Under the pieces are notes generated by a model. It was not told where the DNA came from. It ran no database searches and saw nothing but the letters and a program-made list of their open reading frames with translations. This document shows, piece by piece, positions 45,297 to 53,375 of a DNA stretch of 64,000 nucleotides; the stretch's first letter is position 1, and every line of letters begins with the position of its first letter. A program made the translations under genes and the position numbers. This DNA is from Haloechinothrix sp033042135 (GTDB taxonomy: Bacteria; Actinomycetota; Actinomycetes; Mycobacteriales; Pseudonocardiaceae): NCBI RefSeq assembly GCF_033042135.1, contig NZ_WBXM01000003.1:124001-188000 (forward strand), given 5' to 3'.

Positions 45297-46799
45297 GTGA
45301 GCGCACGCAGCACGGTGACAGGTGGCGGTGCCGGGGCCGAGCACATTCCCGTGGCGGGACAGTGGCGGGCGGGCACGGGGGAGTCGCTGCGGTCGGTCGA
45401 TCCGGCCACCGGTGAACTGATCGCCACCGTCGCTGCGGCCGGAGTCGGTGATGTGGACGAGGCCGCGCGGAACGGCGCGGAGGTGGCAGCGGAGCCCTCC
45501 TGGCGCGAGATGCTGCCGCACCGGCGGGCGCGGTTCCTCGCGCGGGCGGCCGACCTGATCGAACGCGACCGGGACGAGCTGGCGTTGCTGCAGACCCGGG
45601 ACACCGGCAAGCCGCTCGCCGAGGCCCGTGCGCTGGTTGACAGCGCCGCGGGCGCCTTCCGGTTCTACGCGTCGGTGCTGGAGACCAGCCAAGGGGTGGT
45701 CACCCCGCCGAGGGGGCAGCACCTGGCGATGAGCGTGCATGAGCCGGTGGGCGTCATCGGCGCGATCACGCCATGGAACTCACCTATCGCCAGCGACGCG
45801 CAGAAGCTGGCTCCCGCCTTGGCCGCGGGAAACGCGGTGCTGCTCAAACCCGCGGAGGCCACCCCGCTGGTTTCGCTGGCGCTCGCGCGACTGCTCGACG
45901 AATCGGGCCTGCCGCCCGGACTGGTCTCGGTGCTGCCGGGGCCGGGATCGGTCGTCGGAGACGCCATCGTGCGTCACCCCGCGGTCGGCAAGGTGTCCTT
46001 CACCGGGGGCACCGCCACGGGACGCGCGATCGGTCGTATCGCCGCCGACAAGGTGATGCCGGTGACCACCGAGCTCGGGGGGAAGTCGCCCACGATCGTG
46101 TGCGCCGACGCCGATATCGACCAGGCCGTCGCCGGGGTGCTGTTCGGCATCTTCTCCTCCAGTGGGCAGAGCTGTGTCGCCGGCTCACGCATCTTCGTGC
46201 ACGCTGACATCTACGAGGAGTTCACGGCGCGGCTGGTCGCCGCCGCCCGCACGCTGCGGGTGGGTCCGGGGACCGACCCGGCGACCCAGGTCGGCCCGCT
46301 GGCGACCGTGGAGCATCGCGACCGTGTCGCCGCCATGGTCGACCGCGCACGGGACGAAGGGGCCATCGTGCTCTGTGGCGGACAGGCGCCGTCGGAGCCC
46401 GCGCTGTCGCGGGGGGCCTACTACCTGCCCACCTTGCTGGCCGGGCTGGCCAACGACGCCAAGACCTGCCAGGAGGAGATCTTCGGCCCTGTCGGGGTGC
46501 TGCTGCCCTTCAGCGGGGAGGAGGAGCTGGTGGCCGCCGCCAACAACACGGTCTATGGTCTCGCGTGCGGCATCTGGACGCGCGACTACCGCACCGCCTG
46601 GCGGCTGGCGCGGCGTGTCGAGGCAGGCACAGTGTGGATCAACACCTACAAGCAGTTCAGCATCGCGACCCCGTTCAGCGGAACCAAAGCCAGCGGGGTG
46701 GGGGTGGAGAAGGGGACCGACGGCATCAAGGCGTACATGCGACAGAAGAGCGTGTACTTCGGCCTCGATCCGGATCCGATCCCGTGGGCCGCACGGTAG
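45297..46799 (+). CDS. NAD(P)-dependent aldehyde dehydrogenase of the catabolic island
   Basis: The 500-aa enzyme shows PWNSPIASDAQKLAPAL, FTGGTATGRAIG in the cofactor region, TELGGKSPTIVC with the general-base glutamate, and SSGQSCVAGSRIFV with the catalytic cysteine. It oxidises an aldehyde, probably a pathway intermediate such as a semialdehyde. GTG 45297 has GGAGGAGG 6 bases upstream. It is divergent from the cupin operon and shares a control region with three putative operators. It is unlike the other aldehyde dehydrogenase at 22204 and probably has a separate role. Confidence 0.92.
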   Translation: MSARSTVTGGGAGAEHIPVAGQWRAGTGESLRSVDPATGELIATVAAAGVGDVDEAARNGAEVAAEPSWREMLPHRRARFLARAADLIERDRDELALLQTRDTGKPLAEARALVDSAAGAFRFYASVLETSQGVVTPPRGQHLAMSVHEPVGVIGAITPWNSPIASDAQKLAPALAAGNAVLLKPAEATPLVSLALARLLDESGLPPGLVSVLPGPGSVVGDAIVRHPAVGKVSFTGGTATGRAIGRIAADKVMPVTTELGGKSPTIVCADADIDQAVAGVLFGIFSSSGQSCVAGSRIFVHADIYEEFTARLVAAARTLRVGPGTDPATQVGPLATVEHRDRVAAMVDRARDEGAIVLCGGQAPSEPALSRGAYYLPTLLAGLANDAKTCQEEIFGPVGVLLPFSGEEELVAAANNTVYGLACGIWTRDYRTAWRLARRVEAGTVWINTYKQFSIATPFSGTKASGVGVEKGTDGIKAYMRQKSVYFGLDPDPIPWAAR

Positions 46800-46839
46800 G
46801 CACCGTAGGCAGGATAGGCGCCGGGCAAGGCCCGGTAGG

Positions 46840-47382
46840 TCAGGTGTCCTCGTCGGCCTGCGAGCGCATATCGGCCAGATCCAGCGACCGTTCCAGGCGG
46901 CTGAGCAGTCGAGCGAGGTGGGCGCGGTCGCCATGGGTGAGCCCTTCTAACATCCGCGCCTCGTTGGCGAAGTGGGCGGTGGCCACCTCGTCGACCACCG
47001 CGAGCCCCTTCTCGGTGAGCTCGACATAGACGATGCGGCGGTCCTCGGGGTCCCGTTCCCGGTTCACCAGCCCGACCGTCTGCAACTTGTCGACCCGTTG
47101 GGTGATTCCCCCGGTGGAAACCAGATCGATGTCGGCCAGCTTGCCCGCGGTGCACCGGTACGGGTGGCCGAGCCTGCGCAGCGCGGCGAGCACGCTGAAC
47201 GAGGAGATGCTGAGGTCGTACTGCGTGAACAGTTGGGTGAGCTGTGCCTGGTAGCGATTGAACGCCCGGTGCAGCCTGCCGAAGACGGCCAGCCCCGAGG
47301 TGTCCAGATCGGGTCGCTCGCGTCGCCACTGCTCCAGCATGAGGTCGACCGCATCGGGTTCGGATCCGGCTCGTCGCGTCAT
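46840..47382 (-). CDS. MarR-family transcriptional regulator
   Basis: The 180-aa protein has the MarR winged-helix core: SISSFSVLAALRRLG, the recognition region LADIDLVSTGGITQRVDKLQ and the wing NRERDPEDRRIVYVELTEKG. Such dimers usually repress aromatic-catabolism genes and release DNA on binding a pathway compound. It is the only regulator in the island and lies at its edge. ATG 47382 has GGGGG upstream; a GTG at 47427 would add 15 residues and place the start inside the putative operator D. Autoregulation is therefore likely. Confidence 0.9.
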   Translation of the reverse strand: MTRRAGSEPDAVDLMLEQWRRERPDLDTSGLAVFGRLHRAFNRYQAQLTQLFTQYDLSISSFSVLAALRRLGHPYRCTAGKLADIDLVSTGGITQRVDKLQTVGLVNRERDPEDRRIVYVELTEKGLAVVDEVATAHFANEARMLEGLTHGDRAHLARLLSRLERSLDLADMRSQADEDT

Positions 47383-47422
47383 AAACTGCCCCCACCACGG
47401 ATAAGGTTCAAGCGTAAAATGC

Positions 47423-47436
47423 TCCACACTAAGATA
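47423..47436. promoter_or_regulatory. Putative MarR-type operator, site D
   Basis: The sequence ending CACTAAGATA carries the shared CTAAGA half-site but a poor left half. It lies about 40 bases before ATG 47382 of the MarR gene. Confidence 0.35.
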
Positions 47437-47512
47437 TCACGACCGAGGTGGCTGGTGGCTGCCGCGAACCCGGTGTCGCTCGTGTGATCGGTGGTTGGCC
47501 GGGAAAACGTGG

Positions 47513-47585
<73 letters not shown>

Positions 47586-47691
47586 GCTGCCGGAACCGCA
47601 ACCGGCGCGCACCCAGCTTAGCGCGTGGGGTTAGGCTTCTTGTGCACGGCCCGGGTACTCGCGGTCGGGCACGGTGTACATGGTGTACAAC

Positions 47692-47765
47692 CGGGGTGTA
47701 GCGCAGCTTGGTAGCGCATCCGCTTTGGGAGCGGAGGGTCGCAGGTTCAAATCCTGTCACCCCGA
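47692..47765 (+). tRNA. tRNA-Pro (UGG)
   Basis: Acceptor CGGGGTG pairs with CACCCCG, the D-arm is GCGC-GCGC, the anticodon loop TTTGGGA gives anticodon TGG, and the T-loop is TTCAAAT. The discriminator is A. It lies 130 bases before trigger factor, in the same direction. Confidence 0.97.
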
Positions 47766-47895
47766 CTGCCTTAGGCACCCGGCGCGGTCGCCGCCTTGGC
47801 GTCGTGGCGCCACGACCGCGATCCCGTCCACCGGGAAACACGACCACTAGAGTCACAATCAAGTCAAAGTCACTGAATACGCTGAGGAGCATACG

Positions 47896-49365
47896 TTGAA
47901 GAGCACCGTCGAGCAGCTCAGCCCGACGCGCGTCAAGGTCAATGTCGAGGTGCCGTTCGACGAGCTGAAGCCGAATTTCGACCGCGCCTACAAGAAGATC
48001 GCCCAGCAGGTGCGCATCCCGGGTTTCCGGCCGGGCAAGGCCCCGGCGCCGGTGCTGGAGAGCAGGATCGGTCGGGCACCCGTGCTCGACGAGGTGGTCA
48101 ACGAGGCCATTCCGGCGAAGTACATGGAGGCCATGCAGTCCAGCGAGGTCCAGACGCTGGGTAGGCCGGAGTTCGAGGTCACCCGGTTGGAGGATCGTGA
48201 GGTGCTCGAGTTCACCGCTGAGGTGGACGTGCGCCCGGATATCACCCTTCCGGATGTTTCCGACATCGCGGTCACGGTGGACGATGTCGAGGTCGGCGAC
48301 AGCGATGTCGACGAGCAGCTCGACGAGCTGCGCGCCCGGTTCGGCACCCTGGCCGGTGTCGACCGCCCGGTGGCCGACGGCGACTTCGTCTCGATCGACC
48401 TGTCCGCCACGGTCGACGGCGAGGAACTCGAAGACGCCAGCACGAGCGGCCTGTCCTACCAGGTCGGCTCGGGTGACCTGGTCGAGGGCATCGACGAGGC
48501 GTTGACCGGGATGGAAGCGGGAGGCAGCACCACGTTCACCACCAAGCTGCTGGCAGGCGAGCACGTCGGCAGGGAGGCCGAGGTGACCGTGACGGTGCAG
48601 AGCGTCAAGGAACGCGAGCTTCCCGAGGCCGACGACGAGTTCGCGCAAATGGCCAGCGAGTTCGACACCATCGGTGAGCTGCGTGACAACCTGCGCGAGC
48701 GGATGAGCTACTACAAGCGCATGGAACAGGGCGTGCAGGCACGCGACAAGGTCCTCGAGGAGCTGCTGGAGCGCGTCGAGGTGCCGCTGCCGGAGTCCGT
48801 GGTGCAATCGGAGGTCGACGGCAGGTTGCAGGACGCGTTGCGCGAGGTCGGCGGCGACGAGAACGCCCTGGCCAGGTCGTTGGAGGCCGAGGGCAAGACC
48901 CGCGAGGACTATGAAGCCGAGGTGCGTGCCGAGGCTGAGAAGTCCGTGCGAACCCAGCTGCTGCTGGACGCCGTCGCCGAGCAGGAGGCTGTCGAGGTCG
49001 GCGAGCAGGAGTTGATGGAGCGCATCATGTACCAGGCGCAGCGCTTCGGCATCAGCCCCGACGAGTACGTGCAACGTGCCCAGCAGTCGGGCCAGCTCGG
49101 CGCGATCTATTCCGATGTCCGCCGGGGCAAAGCGCTGGCTTCGATCGTGCGCCGCACCACCGTCACCGACGAGTCCGGCAACGCCGTTGACCTCGACGAG
49201 CTGTTCGGCAGCGAAGATGCCGACGACTCCGAGAGCTCCGGCGATTCCGGGGACGCCGGTGAGCTCGCCGAGGACTCGGTGGAGACCGCCGACGAGGGCG
49301 GTTCCGCCGGGGACGAGGACTCCGAGGATGCCGAGGGTTCGGAAGGTGCCGCGAACGCGCGTTGA
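47896..49365 (+). CDS. tig: Trigger factor (ribosome-bound chaperone and prolyl isomerase)
   Basis: The 489-aa protein has the ribosome-binding domain with the signature GFRPGKAPAPV, an FKBP-type prolyl isomerase domain (about residues 160-245, DGDFVSIDLSATVDG) and a helical C-terminal chaperone domain. The last 60 residues are an acidic Glu/Asp/Ser tail, longer than in enterobacteria but usual in actinobacteria. TTG 47896 has GAGGAG 6 bases upstream. It starts the tig-clpP1-clpP2-clpX cluster, and a strong terminator hairpin follows. Confidence 0.97.
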   Translation: MKSTVEQLSPTRVKVNVEVPFDELKPNFDRAYKKIAQQVRIPGFRPGKAPAPVLESRIGRAPVLDEVVNEAIPAKYMEAMQSSEVQTLGRPEFEVTRLEDREVLEFTAEVDVRPDITLPDVSDIAVTVDDVEVGDSDVDEQLDELRARFGTLAGVDRPVADGDFVSIDLSATVDGEELEDASTSGLSYQVGSGDLVEGIDEALTGMEAGGSTTFTTKLLAGEHVGREAEVTVTVQSVKERELPEADDEFAQMASEFDTIGELRDNLRERMSYYKRMEQGVQARDKVLEELLERVEVPLPESVVQSEVDGRLQDALREVGGDENALARSLEAEGKTREDYEAEVRAEAEKSVRTQLLLDAVAEQEAVEVGEQELMERIMYQAQRFGISPDEYVQRAQQSGQLGAIYSDVRRGKALASIVRRTTVTDESGNAVDLDELFGSEDADDSESSGDSGDAGELAEDSVETADEGGSAGDEDSEDAEGSEGAANAR

Positions 49366-49374
49366 AGCTCTCAG

Positions 49375-49416
49375 CGAACGTGGGCGGTGCCAGGCATTCT
49401 GCACCGCCCACGTTCG
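49375..49416 (+). terminator. Terminator hairpin after tig
   Basis: A perfect 16-bp inverted repeat (CGAACGTGGGCGGTGC and its complement) with a 10-base loop starts 10 bases after the tig stop. It is followed by TTAGGG rather than a T-run, which is common in high-GC genomes. Confidence 0.85.
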
Positions 49417-49433
49417 TTAGGGTCGGTGGCACG

Positions 49434-49445
49434 ATCTCGCGAGAT
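49434..49445. promoter_or_regulatory. Perfect 12-bp palindrome upstream of clpP1
   Basis: ATCTCGCGAGAT lies about 94 bases before the clpP1 start, after the tig terminator. Its CGCG core resembles the type of dyad bound by Clp-gene activators such as ClgR, but the match is not exact. Confidence 0.4.
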
Positions 49446-49467
49446 GAATCCATCGGTTGAATCCATC
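49445..49467. promoter_or_regulatory. Direct repeat upstream of clpP1
   Basis: TGAATCCATC occurs at 49445-49454 and again at 49458-49467, 13 bases apart. It adjoins the palindrome at 49434 and could be a regulator site. Confidence 0.35.
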
Positions 49468-49538
49468 AAGGCGCAGGACGCAAGACGGCTGACAGCCCTG
49501 GCAGTGCCAGGGGGATCACGGCAAGAAGGCAGGCAGAC

Positions 49539-50156
49539 GTGACGCAGGACCCGACTTCCAGCATGCGCACGACAACGGCTGGAATGAATCTGACAGACTC
49601 GGTGTACGAGCGGTTGCTGCAGGAACGCATCGTGGTGCTCGGCTCCGAGGTCAACGACGACGTGGCCAACCGGATTACGGCCCAGTTGCTGCTGCTGGCC
49701 GCCGAGGACGCCGAATCCGATATCCGCTTCTACATCAACTCCCCGGGTGGCTCGGTGACCGCGGGGTTCGCCATCTACGACACGATGCAGCTCATCGAGC
49801 CGGATGTCGCGACCTACGCGATGGGGCTGGCCGCTTCGATGGGGCAGTTCCTGTTGTCCTCAGGGGCGCCGGGGAAGCGCTACTCGCTGCCGCACGCGAG
49901 GATCCTCATGCACCAACCCTCGGCAGGGGTGACCGGTACCGCATCCGATATCGCGATCCAGGCCGAGGTGTACGGCAAGTGGAAGTACGAGCTCGCCAAG
50001 ATCACTGCCGAGCAGACCGGGCAGACCGTGGAGCAGATCATCGCCGATGGTGACCGCGACCGCTGGTTCACCGCCGAGGAGGCCAAGGAGTACGGGTTCG
50101 TCGACCACGTGCTGAGCCGCCAGAACCAGCTCGGCAACGGTACGTCCAGCAGCTGA
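49539..50156 (+). CDS. clpP1: ATP-dependent Clp protease proteolytic subunit 1
   Basis: The 205-aa serine protease has catalytic Ser100 in GLAASMGQFLLSSG and His125 in RILMHQPSAG, with an aspartate near 172-174. The N-terminal residues before MNLTDSVYERLL may be removed as a propeptide. In actinobacteria ClpP1 and ClpP2 form a mixed two-ring tetradecamer that degrades proteins fed by ClpX or ClpC. GTG 49539 is the first start, and an internal ATG (residue 9) is possible. clpP2 starts 27 bases downstream. Confidence 0.96.
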   Translation: MTQDPTSSMRTTTAGMNLTDSVYERLLQERIVVLGSEVNDDVANRITAQLLLLAAEDAESDIRFYINSPGGSVTAGFAIYDTMQLIEPDVATYAMGLAASMGQFLLSSGAPGKRYSLPHARILMHQPSAGVTGTASDIAIQAEVYGKWKYELAKITAEQTGQTVEQIIADGDRDRWFTAEEAKEYGFVDHVLSRQNQLGNGTSSS

Positions 50157-50183
50157 CCATCGAGCGGGCATGAGGAGAGAACC

Positions 50184-50837
50184 GTGAGCGAACTGAACCT
50201 TCCGCAGTCCCCCGGGCTGCGGCTCCCCCAGTCCAGGTACATCCTGCCGAGCTACATCGAGCGGACCAGCTACGGCGTCAAGGAGTCCAACCCGTACAAC
50301 AAGCTCTACGAGGAACGCATCATCTTCCTCGGCGTGCAGGTGGACGACGCCTCGGCCAACGACGTCATGGCTCAGATGCTGCACCTCGAGCACGAGGACC
50401 CGGACCGTGACATCGCCATGTACATCAACTCCCCTGGTGGCTCGTTCACCTCGTTGATGGCGATCTACGACACGATGCAGTACATCAAGCCCGAGATCCA
50501 GACGACGTGCCTCGGGCAAGCCGCCTCCGCTGCCGCGGTGCTGCTGGCCGCCGGAACCAAGGGCAAGCGCATGGCGTTGCCGAACGCGCGGATGCTGATC
50601 CACCAGCCCGCGACGGAGGGTACCTGGGGTCAGGTCTCGGACCTGGAGATCCAGTCCAACGAGATCCAGCGGGTCCGCAGGCTCATGGAGACCACCCTGG
50701 CCAAGCACACCAACAAGACGGCCGATGAGGTCCGCAAGGACATCGAGCGGGACAAGATCCTGACCGCCGAGGAAGCGCGGGACTACGGCATCATCGACGA
50801 GGTGCTGCCCTACCGCAAGGGGTCGTTGACCGACTAA
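50184..50837 (+). CDS. clpP2: ATP-dependent Clp protease proteolytic subunit 2
   Basis: The 217-aa protein has catalytic Ser115 in LGQAASAAAVLLAAG and His140 in RMLIHQPATEG. It is the partner of ClpP1 in the hetero-oligomeric protease. GTG 50184 has GAGGAGAGAACC just upstream. The gene is cotranscribed with clpP1 and separated from clpX by a 312-base region that contains hairpins. Confidence 0.96.
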   Translation: MSELNLPQSPGLRLPQSRYILPSYIERTSYGVKESNPYNKLYEERIIFLGVQVDDASANDVMAQMLHLEHEDPDRDIAMYINSPGGSFTSLMAIYDTMQYIKPEIQTTCLGQAASAAAVLLAAGTKGKRMALPNARMLIHQPATEGTWGQVSDLEIQSNEIQRVRRLMETTLAKHTNKTADEVRKDIERDKILTAEEARDYGIIDEVLPYRKGSLTD

Positions 50838-50905
50838 CGGTTCGATTCCGAGACGCGTGTCGTCTGAGACACAGCGGGGGTCTCACGTCTAGGGTGAGCT
50901 CGCGG

Positions 50906-50966
50906 ATGGTGCTCACCGCCGGCGCACTGTCGGTCACCGTCGGTTGGTTCCGACGGTGAGCACCAT
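50906..50966 (+). promoter_or_regulatory. Two overlapping, mutually exclusive hairpins between clpP2 and clpX
   Basis: An outer perfect 13-bp inverted repeat (ATGGTGCTCACCG at 50906-50918, complement at 50954-50966) competes with an inner perfect 10-bp hairpin (50934-50943 with 50950-50959, 6-base loop), because both use bases 50954-50959. The inner hairpin could act as a terminator after clpP2. The rest of the 312-base gap (50838-51149) presumably holds the clpX promoter; I see no gene there. Confidence 0.5.
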
Positions 50967-51149
50967 GCCGTGCCTCCGGGCGGACGGGACCCGTCACCTC
51001 GCGCACCTCCCATCGGGAGCGCGCGAGGGGTACCGTCGGTGTCGGTAGGTGTAGCAATGTAATCGAGCCCACGAGTCCAGCGCGAAGCTCAGCACGAGAC
51101 GTCAGGTGTTCCCGGCGTCGGGGCACCGGAGGGGACGAGGTCAGCGGTC

Positions 51150-52451
51150 ATGGCACGGATCGGCGAGGGCGGAGACCTGCTCAAATGTTCTTTCTGCGGG
51201 AAGAGCCAGAAACAGGTGAAGAAGCTCATCGCGGGTCCGGGCGTCTATATCTGCGATGAGTGCATCGACCTGTGCAATGAGATCATCGAGGAAGAACTCG
51301 CCGAGGCCGGTGACGTCAAGCTTGACGAATTACCCAAACCCGCGGAGATCCACGATTTCCTCGAGCAGTACGTGATCGGCCAGGACGAGGCCAAACGGTC
51401 GCTGTCGGTCGCCGTCTACAACCACTACAAACGCATTCAATCGGAGGGCAAGGCGGGCGCGAAGGACGCCAACGGCGAATCGGTCGAGGTGGCCAAGTCC
51501 AACATCCTGATGCTCGGCCCCACCGGGTGCGGCAAGACCTACCTGGCGCAGACGCTGGCCAGGATGTTGAACGTGCCGTTCGCGATCGCCGATGCCACCG
51601 CGCTGACCGAAGCGGGCTACGTCGGCGAGGACGTGGAGAACATCCTGCTCAAGCTGATCCAGGCTGCTGACTACGACGTCAAGCGCGCCGAGACCGGCAT
51701 CATCTACATCGACGAGATCGACAAGGTGGCGCGCAAGTCGGAGAACCCGTCGATCACCAGGGACGTCTCGGGTGAGGGTGTGCAGCAGGCGCTGCTGAAG
51801 ATCCTGGAGGGCACCACGGCCTCCGTGCCGCCGCAGGGTGGCAGGAAGCACCCCCACCAGGAGTTCATCCAGATCGACACCACCAACGTGCTGTTCATCG
51901 TGGCAGGCGCCTTCGCCGGGTTGGACCAGGTGATCAACGAGCGCGTGGGGCGGCGCGGCCTGGGCTTCGGCGCGGACATCCGCACCAGGTCGGAGAGCAC
52001 CGGCGGCGACATCTTCGCCGAGACGATGCCGGAGGATCTGATCAAGTACGGCTTGATTCCGGAGTTCATCGGCAGGCTCCCGGTGGTGGCCAGTGTAACG
52101 AACCTGGACAAGGATTCCCTGGTCAGCATCCTCACCGAGCCGAAGAACGCGCTGGTCAAGCAATACAAGCGGCTGTTCGAGTTGGACAACGTCGAGCTCG
52201 AGTTCACCCAAACCGCGCTGGAGGCGATCGCCGACCAGGCCCTCCTACGTGGCACCGGAGCGCGCGGCCTGCGCGCGATCATGGAAGAGGTGCTGCAACA
52301 GGTGATGTACGACATCCCGAGCCGGGAGGACGTCGCGAAGGTCGTCATCACCGAACAGACGGTGCGGGAGAACGTGAACCCCACGGTGGTGTCCCGCCAG
52401 GCCGCACGCAGACAACGCAGCGGTGGCCAGCGCGGCGAGAAGTCGGCGTGA
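51150..52451 (+). CDS. clpX: ATP-dependent Clp protease ATP-binding subunit ClpX
   Basis: The 433-aa AAA+ unfoldase starts with the zinc-binding domain (CSFCGKSQKQV and YICDECIDLC). It then has Walker A GPTGCGKTYLA, Walker B IIYIDEIDKVA, the pore loop containing GYVGEDVENI and the IGF-type ClpP-docking loop region, followed by sensor II in RGTGARGLRAIMEE. It recognises tagged substrates and feeds them to ClpP1P2. ATG 51150 gives the family N-terminus. It converges with fdhD 9 bases downstream. Confidence 0.97.
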   Translation: MARIGEGGDLLKCSFCGKSQKQVKKLIAGPGVYICDECIDLCNEIIEEELAEAGDVKLDELPKPAEIHDFLEQYVIGQDEAKRSLSVAVYNHYKRIQSEGKAGAKDANGESVEVAKSNILMLGPTGCGKTYLAQTLARMLNVPFAIADATALTEAGYVGEDVENILLKLIQAADYDVKRAETGIIYIDEIDKVARKSENPSITRDVSGEGVQQALLKILEGTTASVPPQGGRKHPHQEFIQIDTTNVLFIVAGAFAGLDQVINERVGRRGLGFGADIRTRSESTGGDIFAETMPEDLIKYGLIPEFIGRLPVVASVTNLDKDSLVSILTEPKNALVKQYKRLFELDNVELEFTQTALEAIADQALLRGTGARGLRAIMEEVLQQVMYDIPSREDVAKVVITEQTVRENVNPTVVSRQAARRQRSGGQRGEKSA

Positions 52452-52460
52452 TCGCCGCGT

Positions 52461-53309
52461 TCACCCGGTGACCCGCTCGGCGCGGGTGTAGACGTTCATA
52501 CTGCCCTCGCGCAGGTATCCCACTAGCGTCATGCCGCGCTCGGCTGCGAGATCGACGGCCAGCGATGACGGTGCGGACGCGGTGGCAACCATCGCGACAC
52601 CGGCCATCGTGGCCTTGCGGACCAGGTCGAACGACAGCCTCCCGGAGACCAGCATGCCGTTTCCGGCCACCGGAACGCGGTCGTGCATGAGCGCCCACCC
52701 CAGCACCTTGTCGGCGGCATTGTGCCGTCCGACGTCCTCGCGGGTGGCCAGGATCCGGCCCGTGGCATCGAACAGCGCGGCGGCGTGCAGTCCGCCGGTA
52801 GCGGCGAACCCCCTCCGGTGCTCGTCGAATGTGGTGGTCAGCTCGGCCAGCACCTCGGCATTGACAGTGAACGGGTCAGTGGAGGGAGCGAAGCGCGCGC
52901 GGTGTGCGACCCCGGCCGCTACGGAAGCGCCGCTGAGCGTGCAGGATGCTGCGTCCTGTGGATCGCCCACGGCGGTGAGCGGTGACGGCATGTCCGGCGC
53001 GAGTGCGATGTCGAGCACGTTGTAGGTGTTGCGGCCTTGCTCGTCGGTTCCCGCGCAGTAGCGCGCGGTGCGCACGTCCTCGCGGTCGGCGATGATCCCT
53101 TCGCCGAGCAGGTACCCGTGCGCCAGCTCCACGTCTTGACCGGGGGTGCGCATGGTCATCGCCAGCCGGACGCCCGCCAACCGCAGTTCGAGCGGCTCTT
53201 CGGCGGCGAGTCGATCCTGCCGCTGCCGCCGGGAGGTCGTGCTGACCGTGCTGATCGTGCTGACCGTGCTGATCGTGCTGATCGGTTTGCGGACGATGAC
53301 CCTGCCCAC
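52461..53309 (-). CDS. fdhD: FdhD-like sulfurtransferase with altered cysteine motif
   Basis: The 282-aa protein matches FdhD, which passes sulfur to the molybdenum cofactor of formate dehydrogenases: LAHGYLLGEGII, GRNTYNVLDIAL, TGGLHAAALFD, REDVGRHNAADKVLGWAL and SGRLSFDLVRKATMAGV. The usual CGVC pair is C-T-L-S here, so the second cysteine is missing. Residues about 9-24 are tandem IST/VST triplets from a 9-bp repeat. GTG 53309 has GGAGGG about 7 bases upstream. No formate dehydrogenase gene is nearby. Confidence 0.88.
   Translation of the reverse strand: MGRVIVRKPISTISTVSTISTVSTTSRRQRQDRLAAEEPLELRLAGVRLAMTMRTPGQDVELAHGYLLGEGIIADREDVRTARYCAGTDEQGRNTYNVLDIALAPDMPSPLTAVGDPQDAASCTLSGASVAAGVAHRARFAPSTDPFTVNAEVLAELTTTFDEHRRGFAATGGLHAAALFDATGRILATREDVGRHNAADKVLGWALMHDRVPVAGNGMLVSGRLSFDLVRKATMAGVAMVATASAPSSLAVDLAAERGMTLVGYLREGSMNVYTRAERVTG
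53239..53283. repeat. 9-bp tandem repeat inside fdhD
   Basis: Five units of GTGCTGA(C/T)C lie head to tail within the 5' end of fdhD. On the minus strand they encode Ile/Val-Ser-Thr triplets, so changes in copy number keep the frame. Confidence 0.9.
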
Positions 53310-53375
53310 CGTGGCACCCTCCGGATCGGTCGGGGCTCGCTGCATGCACGTGCGCCCACAGATAATCTGTCGGTC

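Noticed and set aside
28481..47382. Integrase, transposase or insertion sequence driving the island
   Set aside because: No gene in the interval resembles one; the 74-aa recombinase-like protein has no catalytic domain.
53037..53375. Longer GPP34 protein starting at 53037
   Set aside because: The added 113 residues run antisense through fdhD, and the family N-terminus begins at 53376.
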